A DNA stretch of 64,000 nt. Source: Theristus sp. LFF4_11 (taxonomy: Eukaryota; Nematoda; Chromadorea; Monhysterida; Xyalidae). This document shows positions 12,481 through 23,807 of the stretch, one piece after another (the stretch's first letter is position 1; each line of letters begins with the position of its first letter). Location: NCBI GenBank assembly GCA_030248135.1, contig JASANC010003338.1, positions 43,167-107,166 of the forward strand. The letters are read 5' to 3'. Below the pieces are notes generated by a model. That model had not been told where the DNA came from. It saw only the letters and a list, made by a program, of their open reading frames with translations, and ran no database searches. The position numbers and the translations under genes are program-made.

Positions 12481-15400
12481 ATGCTCACCACACCCGTAAC
12501 CAAGAAAACGTCGAAACATTGCGGCACCGTTGCGCTGTTGTTGTGTTTTCTGCTGTGGGGCGCATGCAGGTTGGCATTGCAAAAGTATTTCATTTTTTTT
12601 TCAGTGAACACGGTGAATTTTATTGGTGCTTTGGGCACGTTTGCCCGCTGGAAAATCGGTGCTGAAGCAACGCAATAAGCAAGCACACAGCGTTACCCCC
12701 TGGACGATCTTCACGACGGCACACGAATACTTCTACTATAAAATGGACGATTCCAACTTGAGCGAGCACGAGTGGGTGGCGCGCGAAGAACAACAGCGCC
12801 TGCACAGACACAACTCATCAGCGGCGACGCACGGCCAGGCGCATGAGCCACCGAACCAGATGCAGCGATTGTTTGAGTCGTGTTTCGTGATCACTTATGC
12901 CGCCACGGCGATACTCGCTTCTGGCGTTGGTGCGCAATCAGTTTGCGTTTTCAATTCAAATAATCAACGAAGTCAGTTTGACTCAGTTTCAGGCATGGCG
13001 CTGTCACGTTACCGAGTGTCCTACCTAAAGCGCGTCGTCATCGGCCACCTGCTTGTCATTGTTGCCCTTGTGCCGAATGCCATACTTGCCAAAATTGACG
13101 TTCGCCAGTTTCCCGCCGTGTTTCTAGCGATTGTGTTTGCGTCTGCGACCGTGGCCACGTTGGGCGGCATGGGCTTTATAACAGGCAAATTAAATACAAA
13201 GTACACCCATTAAATCTGGGCTACATACAATTGGCTGCTAAGTGGCTCAACTAAAACGCTTTTTTTATGTTAGAACGCTCTTTTAGTAGCCTTATGAGCT
13301 TAGCTTATGAACGGTGGTTTTTAAGCTTCGTTTTCTCAGAGAACACAGCTTTCTGGGCAAAATATTGTCGTCAGCTGCAGTCTGTAGTGTAAAAACGTAA
13401 TTACCGTAAAGTCTTGCATATAAGGTCGTCTTATATAGATTTGAAAATCAAAAATTTCTGAAAAAAAGTGGAATTTTGTGTGACAACCTTATAAGTGGGA
13501 GGAGGTCTTATAAAGCGAAGATTAGGAATTCCGGGCCTTATAAACGGGGTGGGATTTCGACCAAGTCAAATTTTTGAATTTTTTGGTTTCCCGCCGTGTG
13601 ACACTCTGCCACTTTTGGGTGCGGGGGTCTTTTAAGTGGGAGGAACCTTGTATGCAAGACTTTACGGTATCATTCGGCTACCTTCAAACTCATTCCAGGC
13701 ACCATAATCGGCATTGCTGCGCAACACTCCAAACGCGCTGTTCATGTTGCCCTGATTGGTCACGGTGTCTCATACTTGATATATTCGCTGACCAGCTTCA
13801 TCGCAATGGTTTAGTCTTTTGTTTCTGTTCATTTTCCCTGAGCGGCAAAATGATTTGCATTCTAGTGTTAATGTTTTCTTTTTATAAAGTGCTTCTACTG
13901 GAATTCCACAGGTGTCGACCGACGGGCCCACATCTAACGGGCTTGTCTACTTTACAAGCGGCATTGTCATAACGACCATTTCGCTCATAATCTACGTGGT
14001 TGGTTTCCAAGATTGCTCAACGTGAAAATTTGTTTCTCGTTGAGTTGTTCCATTGAGCTTGCTGACAGATCGCCAACAGCCGGCACATCCTCGGTTTCGC
14101 CGTTGTGTTCGAGCAGCAGTCGGCTGTCACAATGAACTCGCTGACCATGCTGACCGAGCCGTCAGTAGTGAGCAGTGACGAGATGACCGAAGTGGACCTG
14201 CCCGTGATGAGTATCGAACCCGACCAGGTGGACGACGAAACGACGCAGGTGGACACGATGACCTGTGGTTGGTTGCGTGGCTGGGTGGGTGGTTGGTTCG
14301 TTGGGTGGTTGTGTACGCAGTGTACAGTCAAACGGTGAATCAATCACATAGGCAATCAATTAACACTAACAGCCTTTGCTCACTGGTTGCCTGTTTTTCC
14401 AATAAGCTCGATGCGTCAATTACCACGCCAGATTCAAATGTCAGAATATGCACAATTTGCATATGTTTTGCAGCTTGACTGTACATACTCGCGGCTTCCT
14501 TGAACTTTTAGCCCGCAAAAATGTTCCACATTTCTGTGTGCTTTTGCCATAATTTGAACATACGTTGCTGTTGCATGCAGAAAAAGTATCTCGATCGGAT
14601 GGAATCAAACGCAGCTCAGCAATGCCTTCAAGATCCACGCCAAGCTCACCGACCCCATCAATATTGCTAACCGGCTCCGTGTCAATGTCCGCAAGCGTAA
14701 CACATGATGACGAGGTCCTCAATTTTTTATTTTTGCTTAGCTTTTTTATGAAACCTCTCCCATTTGTCGGTGCACACTGCACACTTGCAGACCTCACTGA
14801 CTCTGCCGTCGGCTGTAGAAGAACAAAACAAGGAGACACAAAAACAACAACCGACATGCCCACCCGAGCAGCCGGCATTGGACAAACAAACGGAGGAAGA
14901 CAGACTGTATTACTCGATGGACACAGATTCTGAGGCAGAGCTGATAAAACGGGCTAAGCGCAAGAAGAGACAACGACGCAGCAGACGGGCACATCACAAG
15001 CATTTGGTGCGTTGGACACTGCCACTTCAGAAGCGATTGTTTCGACGTAAACTGTTGCTTTCTTCTCAACGCAGGCGACCGAAGCAATGCCACTGCTGGT
15101 GGTGCTGCGTGCGACCAAGTTCGAAACGCCGTTGTTGATCTGCACTTTGGTGATCACGGTGGCCATCTATCCTGCCATTCCAGCAGCCGTCATCTCAGAA
15201 AGTTCGTGCAACTGGTTTACGAAATTTTAATTCGGATTAAAAATAAGTTACGAAGTTTACAATTCCAATCAACTGTTGGTTTCGTTGCAATCTGCATTTC
15301 TGACACACACGTCGATCGATACATTGCCTCAGTGAAGGTCCATTAGAAGCGGTAGTTTTGCATGCGTATTGTTTCCCCAATGCAACATTTCCAGGCGACA

Positions 15401-16050
15401 ACATTTGGTGGAGCAAGCACTTCACGCCGATTGCAGCATTCCTGGTGGCGGCCATTGCAAACATCAGTGGCTGCGTGTCTGCCACGATCACTGGCTGGCC
15501 GCGCGAATGCTCCAGTCTGCTCTACATGGCACAGCCGTTGCGCATGATTGTCGCACTGTTGCTATTCTTCACCAACATTCGGTCAGTGTTACTTTGAAAG
15601 TTTGCGTTTTATAACTTGTAGATTCAAAATTTGAGTTTGAAAAGTCATAGTTTAAAGAGTCTGTTACACAAGACAGTGATGTTGCACAGTCAAAAACAAA
15701 CCCGCAGACACGCGCTGCTGCATGTTGTTGTGGCCGTGCAACATTCCTGTGTTGTAGAGTGCACTGTGTTCAGTGTAGACGTTTATTTTGCTCTTTACTC
15801 TCTAATTTGTAACAGAGCGCGCGTGAACACGGAGGCATTCATCAAGCCGGACGCCGCATTCATAGCGCTGCTGTTCGTGCACGTGTTCACGTCTGCGCAC
15901 ATCTGTACGCTGCTCACGCAACATGCCACCATGAAACCGCTGTTCACCTCATCGCATCGAGACCTCGCTGGAAACATCGCCAACGGACTATCACTGATTG
16001 GCATACTCATAGGCTCGCTGATATCGTTGCCGATCTCGCATTATGTTTGA
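12481..16050 (+). CDS. Equilibrative nucleoside transporter (SLC29/ENT family), 11 exons
   Basis: ENTs carry nucleosides or nucleobases across membranes by facilitated diffusion through 11 helices. Exons: 12481-12569, 12691-12929, 12993-13184, 13699-13808, 13912-13998, 14069-14267, 14581-14714, 14791-15006, 15075-15201, 15395-15581, 15816-16050; about 604 aa. TM1 ends in the family hallmark VTPWTIFTTAHEYFYYK; TM3-4 hold SRYRVSYLKRVVIGHLLVIV; exon 9 has ETPLLICTLVITVAIYPAIP (TM7), exon 10 a WW-FTPIAAF helix and exon 11 the last two helices, ending SLISLPISHYV. Between TM6 and TM7 lies a long acidic/Ser-rich then Lys/Arg-rich loop (exons 6-8), longer than in typical ENTs. The G-F-P segment normally found near TM4 was not located, so one exon may be missing between 13184 and 13699; that intron contains a MITE and needs a GC donor at 13185. 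AATAAA at 16106. Confidence 0.88.
13402..13669. mobile_element. MITE family 1, copy A (268 bp, in ENT intron 3)
   Basis: Begins TACCGTAAAGTCTTGCATAT and ends with its inverted complement (…ATGCAAGACTTTACGGTA). The interior is built of short palindromic CTTATAAG blocks and has no ORF. A second copy lies at 44738-45003. The TA at each outer edge may be the target duplication. Confidence 0.85.
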
Positions 16051-16977
16051 TGATGCCGCCAACCGATACCATCCCACTCTGTCACCTTCAAATATTTTTT
16101 GTCGTAATAAAAAGTGTGGCTGCCGAGGTTGTTATTCAACAAAAATTGAGTGAAATGGTAAATCAATGTGTGTGGGAAAAATTCTCATGAGTTTTTCAAA
16201 ATGGCAGAAATTTTCGTCAAAAAAATGTGAAGGAATGCATTTTATTTCATTACTAGTTTTCTCACAACCTTAACAACCGAAAAGTAACAACGATGGCGAC
16301 AAATTAGTGTCACTCACTTTGAACTAATTTGAATTATTGCTGCTTCCTTGTGGACATGCGCACACATGCTCAGTCATTGCTCACGCACGGCACACGGCCG
16401 CTGCACATCAATAATATTATATTTGTACCGAACTCCGTCACAATTTCTTTTTTTCTGCAAAAACGTTTTTAAAGTGAAAAATATCAATCGTGTAATGCAT
16501 TTACAACTGATCGCTACCTATTTTTAGACGACTGGTGGCGTGGCGTGACATTGACAAAAAGCAAAAAAGTAAAAATGTGTGACGTCACCAAATTTTTATG
16601 TCCAATAAATAAAGTTGTAGCATACATAATTTATTCAAACCGAAACGTTTTTTTGTTCGAAAACGCAACGAGTCGCCTTGTGGAGGTTACCGTAACACAC
16701 AGTACAAGTACAGTACTGTACATGCACCGTGCGATGTATCAGCGGATCGATGTTTTCGTTTTGTCTGTAAACGATGTTTATCGCTTCCGATCACTGAACA
16801 AAAATCATGCAGACTCACATACAATGTATTTATTTTGTCTGTTTGCGTGCAACCCGGAAGATGCGTAAAGCGTGGGCTGGTCGTCTCATGTTTGACGTCA
16901 ATTGAAAAAACAGACCAGTCCTGGGCTATAAAGTTTTTGAAAACAGAAAAATGAGACAAAGAGCGTTGCAGAAAGAA
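16051..16977. other. Intergenic after the ENT gene
   Basis: ENT 3' untranslated region with AATAAA at 16106, then AT-rich sequence. No gene or repeat with recognisable ends. Confidence 0.5.
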
Positions 16978-18810
16978 TGATTACACCGGTGACTGTGCCA
17001 GACGATTGGGTGTACCGATCAAAGAAGGCATCGTCGCTGCCGGCCATTCACGGACCGCTGTTGCGACGGCGATCTTCCAGGTAGATTGATGGCATGTTTC
17101 GCTATTTTTCATATGGTATGACCTATTTTTTTAAACCTGTCCCACTGAAATGACGTCATGTGCCGCCAAACATGCGCTTGCCGTTCACAGCAAACCAGAC
17201 TTTCCGTTTAGCCGATTTCTTACCGGAAAACAAATGGTGAATGTCGAATCAGTCACACCAAACTGACATTTTAGTGCATGTACTTTGACAAACGGGCGTT
17301 TTTAAAGCAAATGACATCATTTTAGTACGGACACGTTTAATAAATCCACAATACTGAAAAAAAGATTGGCAATCCGCCTCGCATCGGCTTTGTAGTAGCT
17401 CCGGCCTCCGCTTCCAGAAAGACACAAAACCCCGGTGGTTTTGTACAGGAGTGAATGAACGACTGAGCTAGCGTCCCGTGAATTGACGACCTCGCCACGA
17501 GAGGGGACAGCCTCTACGGCCCACCCAGTCCCGGGGTGCCAGTGATCTGAGCCGTATCTCGATTTCCCGCTGTCGATTGCCATTTCCCCCGAAGACAGTG
17601 AATCCGAACGCTTTTCTTTTGATATCCAGAGCAAATTAATAGAGGGCTACACTGGTGGCGCGTCATCCTCCGTGGCGGATGCTCAGATTTTTGTTGCTTT
17701 GCGCGAATTTCAAACAGACGATGAAATGGCTATTATTACACGTTTGAGTTGCTTTGTTTGCAGCGCTCCTTCGTCGCCGGTGCGCCGTGAGCGTGGTTGG
17801 CAGCATCTGCTGAGCAACGTGCTGCTGCACAAGATGGCCACTTCGGCAGACACGCGCGTGCAACGAGACTCCACCAGGCGCAGTGTGTCCGAGCAGTTGA
17901 ACGCTCGGGACACCGCGGTTGCCATGCGTTCGTTCATTTGTTGTTTGTTTTTGAGACAGCAAAGCACACGAACGAGTTTGCTTTTTTCAGCACCTGACGC
18001 AATCAGACTGCACGTCAGCGAGCGTCATCAGTCGTCTCATTCACACATGCGGCTGTTGTGGATTCGCCTGGAAACGCTGAAGTCAAACCGACTCTGCGGG
18101 GCAGCTGCGCCGTCAAGTTTACTCACAAAGAGTGTCCTGAGGAAACAGCTTTGTCGTACGACGAATAAAGACGAACGCAAACAGGCCCCAGAAGTGGCGC
18201 TTGGTGAACAGTTTCGAGTTGAACTCTGCTGCGAGCGTGACTTTCTGCCAACCACGGACAGAATCTTTCTGCATTTTCAAAAACGTTGGTTTTCAATTTT
18301 TTCATCAAAAATTCTTTTTTACCTTAAGTTGTAGATTTTTAAAAGTCTCATTCAATTTCAGACGCAGCGACCACCGCCACAGGCAGGTCATCGTTCGGAG
18401 TGTGTTGCCGCAGTGGTTACACATCGGCCGGTTGCACCATCCAGCAAGTTGCGTTCAACGGACGTCGCTTGTCCGTCGTGTTGTTCATCTCAGAGGGCGC
18501 TGTTTTGTTGGAGGGCGTTTGGAATGTGCAACTGATCACGTGCACGACCAGCCAGACAACTTTGAGCAAAGATGACGCAGGCCAAGTGCTCGGCAGACGC
18601 GAGCATTCCAGTCGATGCAACGTTCGCTTTGTGAACGCAGTCAAGAAGAACGCCGGGGGCGGCGCTAAGAGGCGCTCGGTGACGAGCAGATCGGTGCCGA
18701 CACGCAACCTTGAAGTGAGCCACCCGGTGCAGTTCAGTTGTGTCGACAGCGGGCTGCAGCGAACGCGAACGAACCACAGAACTGAGACACAGCGGATGCA
18801 AAGTGTGTGA
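16978..18810 (+). CDS. Unrecognised multi-exon gene
   Basis: I do not recognise the family. A plausible first exon at 16978-17079 starts MITPVTVPDDWVYRSKKASS and ends in phase 2 before GTAGAT. It can be joined to the block starting at 17770 (APSSPVRRERGWQHLL…), which runs open with a coiled, Arg-rich HKMATSADTRVQRDS stretch to about 17940. A third block, about 17992-18290, follows and has Cys pairs (ELCCERDF). The last block, from about 18361 to the TGA at 18810, includes SVVLFISEGAVLLEGVWNVQ, several Cys residues and a Ser/Arg-rich tail. No signal peptide. Intron 1 holds a MITE. Exon borders after 17940 are uncertain and two frames are open in parts of 18080-18280, so the protein ends should not be trusted. 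Confidence 0.4.
17119..17353 (+). mobile_element. MITE family 4, copy A
   Basis: Segment between ATGACCTATTTTTTTAAAC and GGACACGTTTAATAAATCCAC. It occurs inverted at 31230-31487, inside the MADD-like gene. The inner ends TTAAACGTGTCC / GGACACGTTTAA form imperfect inverted repeats, each next to an ATGACGTCAT-like palindrome. No ORF. Non-autonomous DNA transposon of unknown superfamily. Confidence 0.75.
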
Positions 18811-19036
18811 CCGACAGTGAACAGAACGGTGTCATGAATTGCATCGTGTTGCTGTCAATTGTTTCTGTTGATACATTGTTTACTCTTTCTATTTGCGGAG
18901 ACAAACTTATGGGGTTTTGTTGACAGAATGCGTGTGTATCTGTAAACTTGAAACTATTTTTGCTTGGAAGAACATCGTTGATTATTTCGTTAATTGTTGT
19001 AATAAGCTCGGTTTAAAAAAGTTTTTACACCACGCA

Positions 19037-19693
19037 TCAGTCAAGTCGGCACCTCTGGCGTGCTTCACCGATGTCTGCAGCCTCCAGATTCCACACACCA
19101 ATGTCAAAGGTTTTGCGCGCATTCCTGCCCGCTGTGGTGTAAGATAAGGGCAGCTTGAACTTCAATTTTCGTTGGCATGGCTGAAACGCTGGAGCGATAT
19201 CTTCAATGATCCGAGTTTTTCCTGAAAAAAAAACTAACAACATTTCCGACCAAGTTATCGTTGCAATCGTGGTAGATTTTGAGTCGCGGCTCAATGGGCG
19301 TTGCCTCAACGGTGTCACCGTCCAACAGAAACCGTCCGCTGGTGTCCGTGTAGCCGCTGTCGAGCAAGTCGTCAATCAGGGGACCTGCAGATGCAAACGA
19401 AACAGGCGTAAAACACGCTTCAAGACACACATTGCTGAAAGCCGAACGTTTCGAATTCTGAACAAATACTGTACTCGAACATTCGGTTTGTCTTTTCTGT
19501 TTCTTTTGTTTCGTTGTGTACCTTTATCATCGTCGTACAATTTCACAAGCACATTTTGTGCGGGGGTGTCTGCACACATCAGCTGTCCCTGAACTCGATA
19601 ACTCTGTCGACCACTGAGTCTGCCTTTTGTTGCAGTGGACTGGCGACTCGTTGATGGCAACATCAGCATTGCCAACAGAAATACTCGCAACAT
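19037..19693 (-). CDS. Transthyretin-like secreted protein 1 of the cluster
   Basis: TTL proteins are small secreted nematode proteins with a transthyretin-type beta-sandwich; most have no known ligand. Three exons: 19693-19522, 19384-19251, 19180-19037; about 149 aa. The start chosen (MLRVFLLAMLMLP) gives a clean signal peptide; an ATG 15 bases upstream is also in frame. After the signal come GQLMCADTPAQNVLVKLYDD, then LLDSGYTDTSGRFLLDG, the family signature LKIYHDCND and PCQRKLKFKLPLSY, and a C-terminal Cys (RQRCRLD). Exon borders fall at the same places as in its neighbours, showing tandem duplication. Confidence 0.9.
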
Positions 19694-20033
19694 TCTGATT
19701 TTGGACACGACAGCAGCACCAATTGAGCGTGTCGGAAAAACGTTAGTTGAAGCTACACCAAATACTCAATGCTAAAAAACAAAAAAAAACAGTAAAAACC
19801 ACCAAAAAGCGCACAACAAACAATGCAGGCAGATGCTGGCGTTCATTTTTGATAAGCACAACAGTGCATACAGCAAATCACATAAAATCTAGAAACAAAA
19901 CGTAAACTTTCCATTAACACTAAAAAAAGTGCGACACAAAATGCGTAACTCTTAACGCTGCAGGTCTTAGAGAACTGGAATACTAAGTTCCGTAAAACGT
20001 TCTCAGTCGCGTGCACCTTTTGACAGTTTTTTT

Positions 20034-20665
20034 TCATTGACAAAATGTTCCCGGAAATAAGACAGTCATTTCGACGCTGCCCAGAATGAACGTTCGCTGT
20101 TGCGGGCGAATCGCAGATCGCACGTATGAAACCGGAATCGCGATCGCTGTTCTTCGCGTTCCACATCCCTGTGCGAAAGCGTAAAGTAATCATCATGGAC
20201 ATCGGATGTGGTCATGGGACCAACAAAATCCAGGCAGATCACAAAATATGACCTTTGAGGTTTTCAGTGCTATCAAACCACCTTGAGTGGACTGCAGTGT
20301 ATCACAAGGTACGGTTCAATGACAGTCAACTCTGCTACGGTGCCACGCACGTGGAACGCACCGGCCATGTCACTGTGCAGTTCGTCAATGAAGTCGTCCT
20401 CATCCGGTGCTTTCAAAGTTTAAAAACTGTATTTGAAACAGAACAAGACAAACTGAATTGAAATTAAGAGATCGTTACCATCATCACGTTCCTTCAGTTG
20501 TATGAGCACGTTTGCCTGTGGTTTGTGGTCGCACAGCACTCGACCAACGGCCGCCACACTTTGCGTTTGCCAAGCGACACTGCCGAGTTTGCTGTTGCTC
20601 AATGTTGCTAGCAAAAGCGACCAACGACCAAACACACGCAAACATTCGATGTTTGAAGGCAGCAT
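20034..20665 (-). CDS. Diverged transthyretin-like protein 2
   Basis: Three exons with the cluster's standard phases: 20665-20479, 20409-20282, 20168-20034; about 149 aa. Exon 1 has a weak signal segment (WSLLLATLSNS) and then VGRVLCDHKPQANVLIQLKE. Exon 2 has DELHSDMAGAFHVRG and PYLVIHCSPLK where relatives have an IYHDC motif. Exon 3 has RTAIAIPVSYV and ends LFPGTFCQ. The DC pair of the signature is replaced and the LxSGYTD turn is lost, so this is the most diverged copy. Its acceptor at 20410 is AAG rather than CAG. An in-frame ATG further upstream (20755) would give a longer leader without a better signal peptide. Confidence 0.75.
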
Positions 20666-20866
20666 TTTATTGAACCCTGATACCAAAACACGGCAACAAG
20701 TTTCTATATTTATGAAAATATCACAAGCCGTTATTGACACTTTGTAAAATTGCAACCGTTTATCAGTTCATAGACGATGTTCAGAAGGTAAAAGGAGCAA
20801 ACAAACAGACGAGAGCATAGTTTTAGAGAAACGCGCAATCTAAGGTGTCATCAAAATTCAGTCAAG

Positions 20867-21705
20867 TCAATGCAGACAATCGCGTTCTTCGTTGTCCAAC
20901 TCCACTTCTAGGTTTACGTCGCCCAGATTGAACGTCAGTTTTGGCTGTTTTCCCTTCGTGATGTACTTTTCTGGCAGCTTTAGCGTCCACTTTCGTTGGC
21001 ATGGCTGCAGCAAAAGTTTTCAAAATTTAGAACACTGAGAGTCAATATACTTGCGTCAAGACATAAACACGGTTAATTCAAAACACTGTGTAAGGCAGCG
21101 GAAAGACCACTATTTATTTTTTTTTTGAATTTGATCACTGAAAACAACAAAAACCTCTTGAAAACATTTGTGTCCTCGAGAAAAAGCGCGCTGCAGGATC
21201 TGGCGCAAACAGACGATCAGAATTTCTTCAGTGCGTACAAGTAACTCACAGTGGCGCCGTCGTTGCAATCGTGGTAGATCTTCAGCACTGGGTCGATAGT
21301 GGAGAATTCGCTTTCGTCACCCGACAACGTAAAACGGCCTGCGTTGTTCGTGTAGCCAGAGTCCATCTCGTCATCTGGATCTAAGCCTGAAAACAAGCAC
21401 CAAAATGTTGTGAAAACTGATTTTTATAAAAAGAAACATGAGGCGAATGTGTGATTACAGGCATCAACATTTGAGTCTCCGACATGCTGTTCATACAGTT
21501 TTATCGGAGTTTGCTGCTTTTTGCGAAATAAAATGGATGGATGGATGGATCAACCTGTGTCCGTGTCTATCAGTTTTACCATGACTTCTGCAGCCGGTGC
21601 TGCACCGCAGAACAATCGACCAGTGACCTTGATGCTTTGTGTGCCTGCCAGTGCAACGCCACTGAACATGCTCAGGCACACAGACGCAACTAGCAGCTTG
21701 TCCAT
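20867..21705 (-). CDS. Transthyretin-like secreted protein 3
   Basis: Exons 21705-21555, 21386-21250, 21004-20867; about 141 aa. Signal peptide MDKLLVASVCLSMFSGVALA; body starts IKVTGRLFCGAAPAAEVMVK. Exon 2 has DDEMDSGYTNNAGRFTLSGD and LKIYHDCNDG; exon 3 has PCQRKWTLKLPEKYI, FNLGDVNLEVELD and ends RDCLH. This is the canonical TTL pattern: four cysteines and the SGYT and YHDC motifs all intact. Most similar by eye to the isolated copy at 48154-49007. Confidence 0.93.
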
Positions 21706-22221
21706 TTTGCAACGTCCTAATGTTGCTTTATTGAGTGGCCTTCACTAAATCTGAAAATATTACCAGACTTGCTTTGAACTTGATAGATTTCAGAAATACA
21801 ATGTGATAAAACAAAAAAAAAACATTTTTTTCAATAGTTAGAGCACCGTGGAAGTTGGTCTTAAGAGAAAAGGCGAAACAAAAATGTGTACATGACGTGG
21901 GTTGCGGTGCAGCAAGGAATACGCCGCTGTCGATGCCTCTTGATTGCATCCGCTCCGGTTGCTGATAAGAAACTGTTATACAAGAACAGTTTAGTAAACA
22001 GGTTAGACCGGTACACACAAATTGTTTGTTTGCTTTGCATTCTGATTTCAATTTCCAAATATAAGGAAATTGCAAATTCTCCTTGAATGATTTTAGCTAT
22101 TTTAGAACGACCTTCAAACGTTTATGTTTTTATCATTCTTCGCACTCAAAAGCTGAATAGAAATACAGACGGATCAAAAAGTATCACAAAGGAAAACCAA
22201 ACAAACAAACAGCGGCGTGAC

Positions 22222-22880
22222 TCAACGCCGAAAGCAATCGGTGCCTTCGTCTTTCTTGATCAGCAGCTCAAGATTCCAGGTGCCGATGTCAAAAGTGCCC
22301 TTGTTGATGTATTCTTCTGGCAGTTTGAACGTCCACTTTCGATCGCAAATCTGGTGCAAAATAAAAAAATCGCTGTGGTATTAAAGCAGCAAATGTCAGT
22401 GAACCCACCATCGATCTTACCCTCAGTTTGCTGGTGTTGCATTTGTGGTTAATCTTGAGACGCGGGTCAAGACTGCTAATTTCTTTCGCTTTTCCAGACA
22501 ACGAAAACCGACCGTCTGATGCAGTTTTGGTTTCGTCCAAGTCGCGATCACCTGTACCATGGACAGATGGACATGTGTTGTTTGGAAAGTTTGTGCTTTG
22601 ACAAGACGTGCATGACTGCTGCAAGCTTTGGGTGTTTACCAAATGTTTCGTCATCAACGAGTCGCACTCGGACGTCCGCTGCCGGTGAAGAACCGCACTT
22701 GAGAATTCCGGTCACCTTGTACGATTGTAAAGAGCACTGCGACAGCTGAAGTTGCCATTATTTTAGTGAGAAATCAGTCTTAAAAATGAACGTGCATGAA
22801 ACAGGATTCTGTTAAGGCGCTGCATCACAAACCGGCAAAACCAACAATACAGTCAGCACCAGGGCGAGCTGCTGCTGCAT
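22222..22880 (-). CDS. Transthyretin-like secreted protein 4
   Basis: Four exons: 22880-22833, 22745-22640, 22551-22421, 22350-22222; about 137 aa. An extra intron separates the 16-residue signal peptide (MQQQLALVLTVLLVLP) from the body, unlike its neighbours. The body reads YKVTGILKCGSSPAADVRVR, then TKTASDGRFSLSGKAKE, LKINHKCNTSKL (signature changed from YHDC to NHKC), CDRKWTFKLPEEYI and a Cys-containing tail (TDCFRR). Confidence 0.87.
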
Positions 22881-23807
22881 CTTGACGCTTGTCTGTATAA
22901 AAACACATGTGTATATGAACAACACTCAAACAAAGTTGGCTTAGTTTATTCAACAAATTTCTTAGCAACAAAATCTTGCTTTTAAAAGCGCTTTTCAAAC
23001 AAAAAGCATAAAACCATTTTCATCAACACTCAGTTTCAAGAAAGGTGTTTTGAATAAAATTTTCAAGGTCGTATTTCCTTATGGTTGCATTTGCTGTGCT
23101 GCACACCCAGTCATCAGAAAAAACAACTTCCATCGACAAACATGCATAGTACGCGCTACAGTTATTTTAAAACCGGTTTTTGATTAATTTTGCTGTTTTG
23201 ATGGTGCTTTCTTTGATGCACGTTAAAATTACAGTGCTATTGCATATATTATCCTAATAGTGCAATGGGGAATGACTTGCGTTATATGGGCGTCTCTGTG
23301 CACCCAAAACTTTCCAGAAGTTGGCCTTCTCCAATTAAAAATTAAAAATACAGTCGAAATTAGCATCTGAAGCATCAAGAAAAGTAAATCTGATGTGTAC
23401 CGTATTTCACAAATCCAGTTTTACACAGCCCATTTTTCAGTTTTTCTACATATCATTTTGCGATATCATCCACCTAATACCGGTAGTTTTGAAGTCCGAA
23501 AGTTCGAAAAAAATTACGTTAAAATTGGTTCTTTATGTTCGCAAAAAAGAACGGTTTTATTTCCCATGCCAACCGTAGTACAGCATTTAAAAAGGTGTTC
23601 CAAAACATATGTGAAGTTCTGCAGTTTAACATTGTTTTTGTGTGGTCTAACGTATACCATGGCGGTTGATTGTTGTTGAAAACCGAATCAAAAAACCAAA
23701 ATTGTTTTAATCATTTGAAATACCGCAATAATGCACCATGATGCAAGCAGAGAAATCTACACAAATGTTACAGCAAACAAACTGCACTACTACAAAATCA
23801 CATGGCA
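22881..23807. other. Spacer between TTL genes 4 and 5
   Basis: About 0.9 kb of AT-rich sequence, longer than the other spacers of the cluster. No TTL-like exon (no YHDC or PCQRK motif) found on either strand. Confidence 0.55.

Noticed and set aside
12623..13213. Single-exon 196-residue protein
   Set aside because: It reads through an intron (12930-12992) and starts before the real acceptor at 12691; it is part of the ENT gene.
18037..18801. Minus-strand frames opposite the unrecognised gene
   Set aside because: They are shadows; no TTL signature, no signal peptide and no compatible splice sites were found on that strand.
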